Part shown: piece after piece, positions 63,540-64,000 of the stretch
Numbering within the stretch: position 1 is the stretch's first letter
How the letters are laid out: every line of letters starts with the position of its first letter
Assembly (NCBI GenBank): GCA_030425205.1
Contig: JAUIAP010000001.1
Location: 248,001 to 312,000 of the forward strand
DNA length: 64,000 nucleotides
Origin: Anaerolineae bacterium
GTDB taxonomy: Bacteria; Chloroflexota; Anaerolineae; Promineifilales; Promineifilaceae
Direction: 5' to 3'
Made by a program: the position numbers and the translations under genes
Notes under the pieces: model-generated
The model's input: the letters and a program-made list of their open reading frames with translations, nothing else
What the model was told of the DNA's origin: nothing
The model's database searches: none

Positions 63540-64000
63540 ATGATGCAATCTAATGCGGTAGCGCGACGAATCGCGCTCTTTTTTTGTCTATGGCTCGCGG
63601 GATGTTCGGTTACGGAGGCGCGACCTATCATTCCACTCGACTTCGCGCCTAATGACCTGCCTATTTTTGACGACAAAATCGCAACCGCGTGGAACGATTG
63701 GTCGTTCGGGATGCAGCTTGAGAGCGGTGAGCAGCAAATTGTGCACACGGGCAAGCGCAGTCTTGCGGTTTCGATTGATGATCGCAACGGTGGGCTACAG
63801 TTGGTGCATTCGGCCGATTTCTACCGCGAAGATTACACGATGTTGCGTTTTGCCATTCATGGGGGTGCGCGCGGTGGTCAATCGCTTGACTTGGCTCTGA
63901 TCGACGGAGATGGCGCGTGGACGGACGCGATCCATATCAAACCAGTTGCGCGCAAGTGGACGGTCTATGAAATCCCATTGGGCAAGTTTGGGGAACAAGC
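63540..64000 (+). CDS. Lipoprotein with a carbohydrate-binding-like domain, cut by the window end
   Basis: The frame is open from ATG at 63540 (or 63543) to the last base. The start reads MQSNAVARRIALFFCLWLAGC, a lipoprotein signal with lipid-accepting Cys. The mature part has IFDDKIATAWNDWSFGMQ, VHTGKRSLAVSID, LRFAIHGGARGGQSLDLALID, WTVYEIPLGKF, which looks like a CBM-type beta-sandwich as in secreted glycosidases. The rest, possibly a catalytic domain, is beyond the window. One TCGGCCGA site encodes Ser-Ala-Asp within it. Confidence 0.75.
   Translation, partial: MMQSNAVARRIALFFCLWLAGCSVTEARPIIPLDFAPNDLPIFDDKIATAWNDWSFGMQLESGEQQIVHTGKRSLAVSIDDRNGGLQLVHSADFYREDYTMLRFAIHGGARGGQSLDLALIDGDGAWTDAIHIKPVARKWTVYEIPLGKFGEQ

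Larger units (their letters stand above)
566..63817. repeat. Highly iterated palindrome TCGGCCGA (about 76 copies)
   Basis: By-eye scan finds the octamer starting at 566, 4137, 4937, 7010, 7594, 8461, 8783, 10557, 10971, 11763, 12481, 13275, 13506, 14058, 14201, 15301, 16020, 16530, 17484, 17724, 18069, 18342, 19012, 19813, 20623, 21068, 21883, 22012, 23059, 23592, 24207, 24435, 25365, 25791, 26816, 27395, 29348, 29603, 30186, 32112, 32755, 34392, 34530, 34826, 35720, 36091, 37372, 37991, 39472, 41302, 42227, 42823, 43477, 43974, 44304, 45210, 45534, 46311, 48100, 49499, 50260, 51677, 51835, 52288, 53204, 53737, 54774, 55753, 57952, 58193, 58572, 58757, 59423, 60551, 62063 and 63810. In about 69 of 76 both flanking bases are A or T. 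Only 21068, 37991, 53737 and 58193 are intergenic. One-base relatives (TCGGCCGC, TCGGCCGT, GCGGCCGA) occur only a handful of times each. Function unknown; the density resembles HIP1 of cyanobacteria or DNA uptake sequences. Confidence 0.93.

Noticed and set aside
1-64000. tRNA, rRNA and prophage genes
   Set aside because: No acceptor/T-loop patterns, rRNA stretches, integrase, portal or terminase-like proteins were found by eye.

Overview
The window (about 52-53% GC by eye) reads as chromosomal DNA of a free-living, probably aerobic or microaerobic member of the Chloroflexota (Anaerolineae/Caldilineae-like). The basis is the mix of gene families: two MalT-type (LAL) LuxR regulators and a STAND/TPR regulator, large exported proteins with Thr/Pro linkers and pre-peptidase (PPC) domains, tandem FemAB-like genes, a CrtI phytoene desaturase, a DUF3467 protein and SpoIIM/DUF95. 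The phylum is inference; no rRNA or tRNA gene was seen. There is no prophage, transposase or CRISPR array.

Layout. 0-5 kb: an Ada-like AraC/alkyltransferase fusion and two exported proteins. 5-7.4 kb: DUF3467, hisF-hisI, GNAT. 7.5-14.4 kb: GH44 glycosidase, DtxR regulator divergent from an orphan FbpC-type ABC ATPase, and a TPM/coiled-coil protein. 14.7-19.2 kb: DUF2085 protein and a methyltransferase-LAL regulator pair. 19.4-22.4 kb: pgi, a CBM48 protein and a lipoprotein, with a shared operator-like motif. 22.6-30.7 kb: STAND regulator, di-haem peroxidase plus partner lipoprotein, and a very large NYN-LOTUS protein. 31.4-36.2 kb: two dehydrogenases, then an exopolysaccharide-type tyrosine-kinase locus with a PqqD-like protein. 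36.2-47.3 kb: TPR lipoprotein, ThDP enzyme, a minus-strand operon (DUF6958-like, SpoIIM, Ogt, methyltransferase), a monooxygenase-fold protein, a second LAL regulator and purD. 47.6-58 kb: adhesin-like repeat protein, zinc-ribbon protein, two FemAB-like transferases, ZIP transporter, small membrane protein and a large subtilase. 58.2-64 kb: glycosyltransferase and CrtI, P450, a COG3910-type ATPase and a lipoprotein cut by the window end.

The most unusual signal is at the DNA level. The palindrome TCGGCCGA occurs about 76 times (about one expected by base composition), nearly always flanked by A or T on both sides (consensus WTCGGCCGAW). It lies on both sides of the window, in genes of every function and in all three reading frames. 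It behaves like the highly iterated palindrome HIP1 of cyanobacteria, but with a different sequence. A second layer is a set of short intergenic palindromic repeats: a MITE-like pair with terminal inverted repeats, a hairpin pair with two compensatory base changes, and GCGACC/GGTCGC and TTTCGGGAA hairpins. The most unusual protein is the 1128-residue NYN nuclease-like protein with five LOTUS modules and three copies of a second module.
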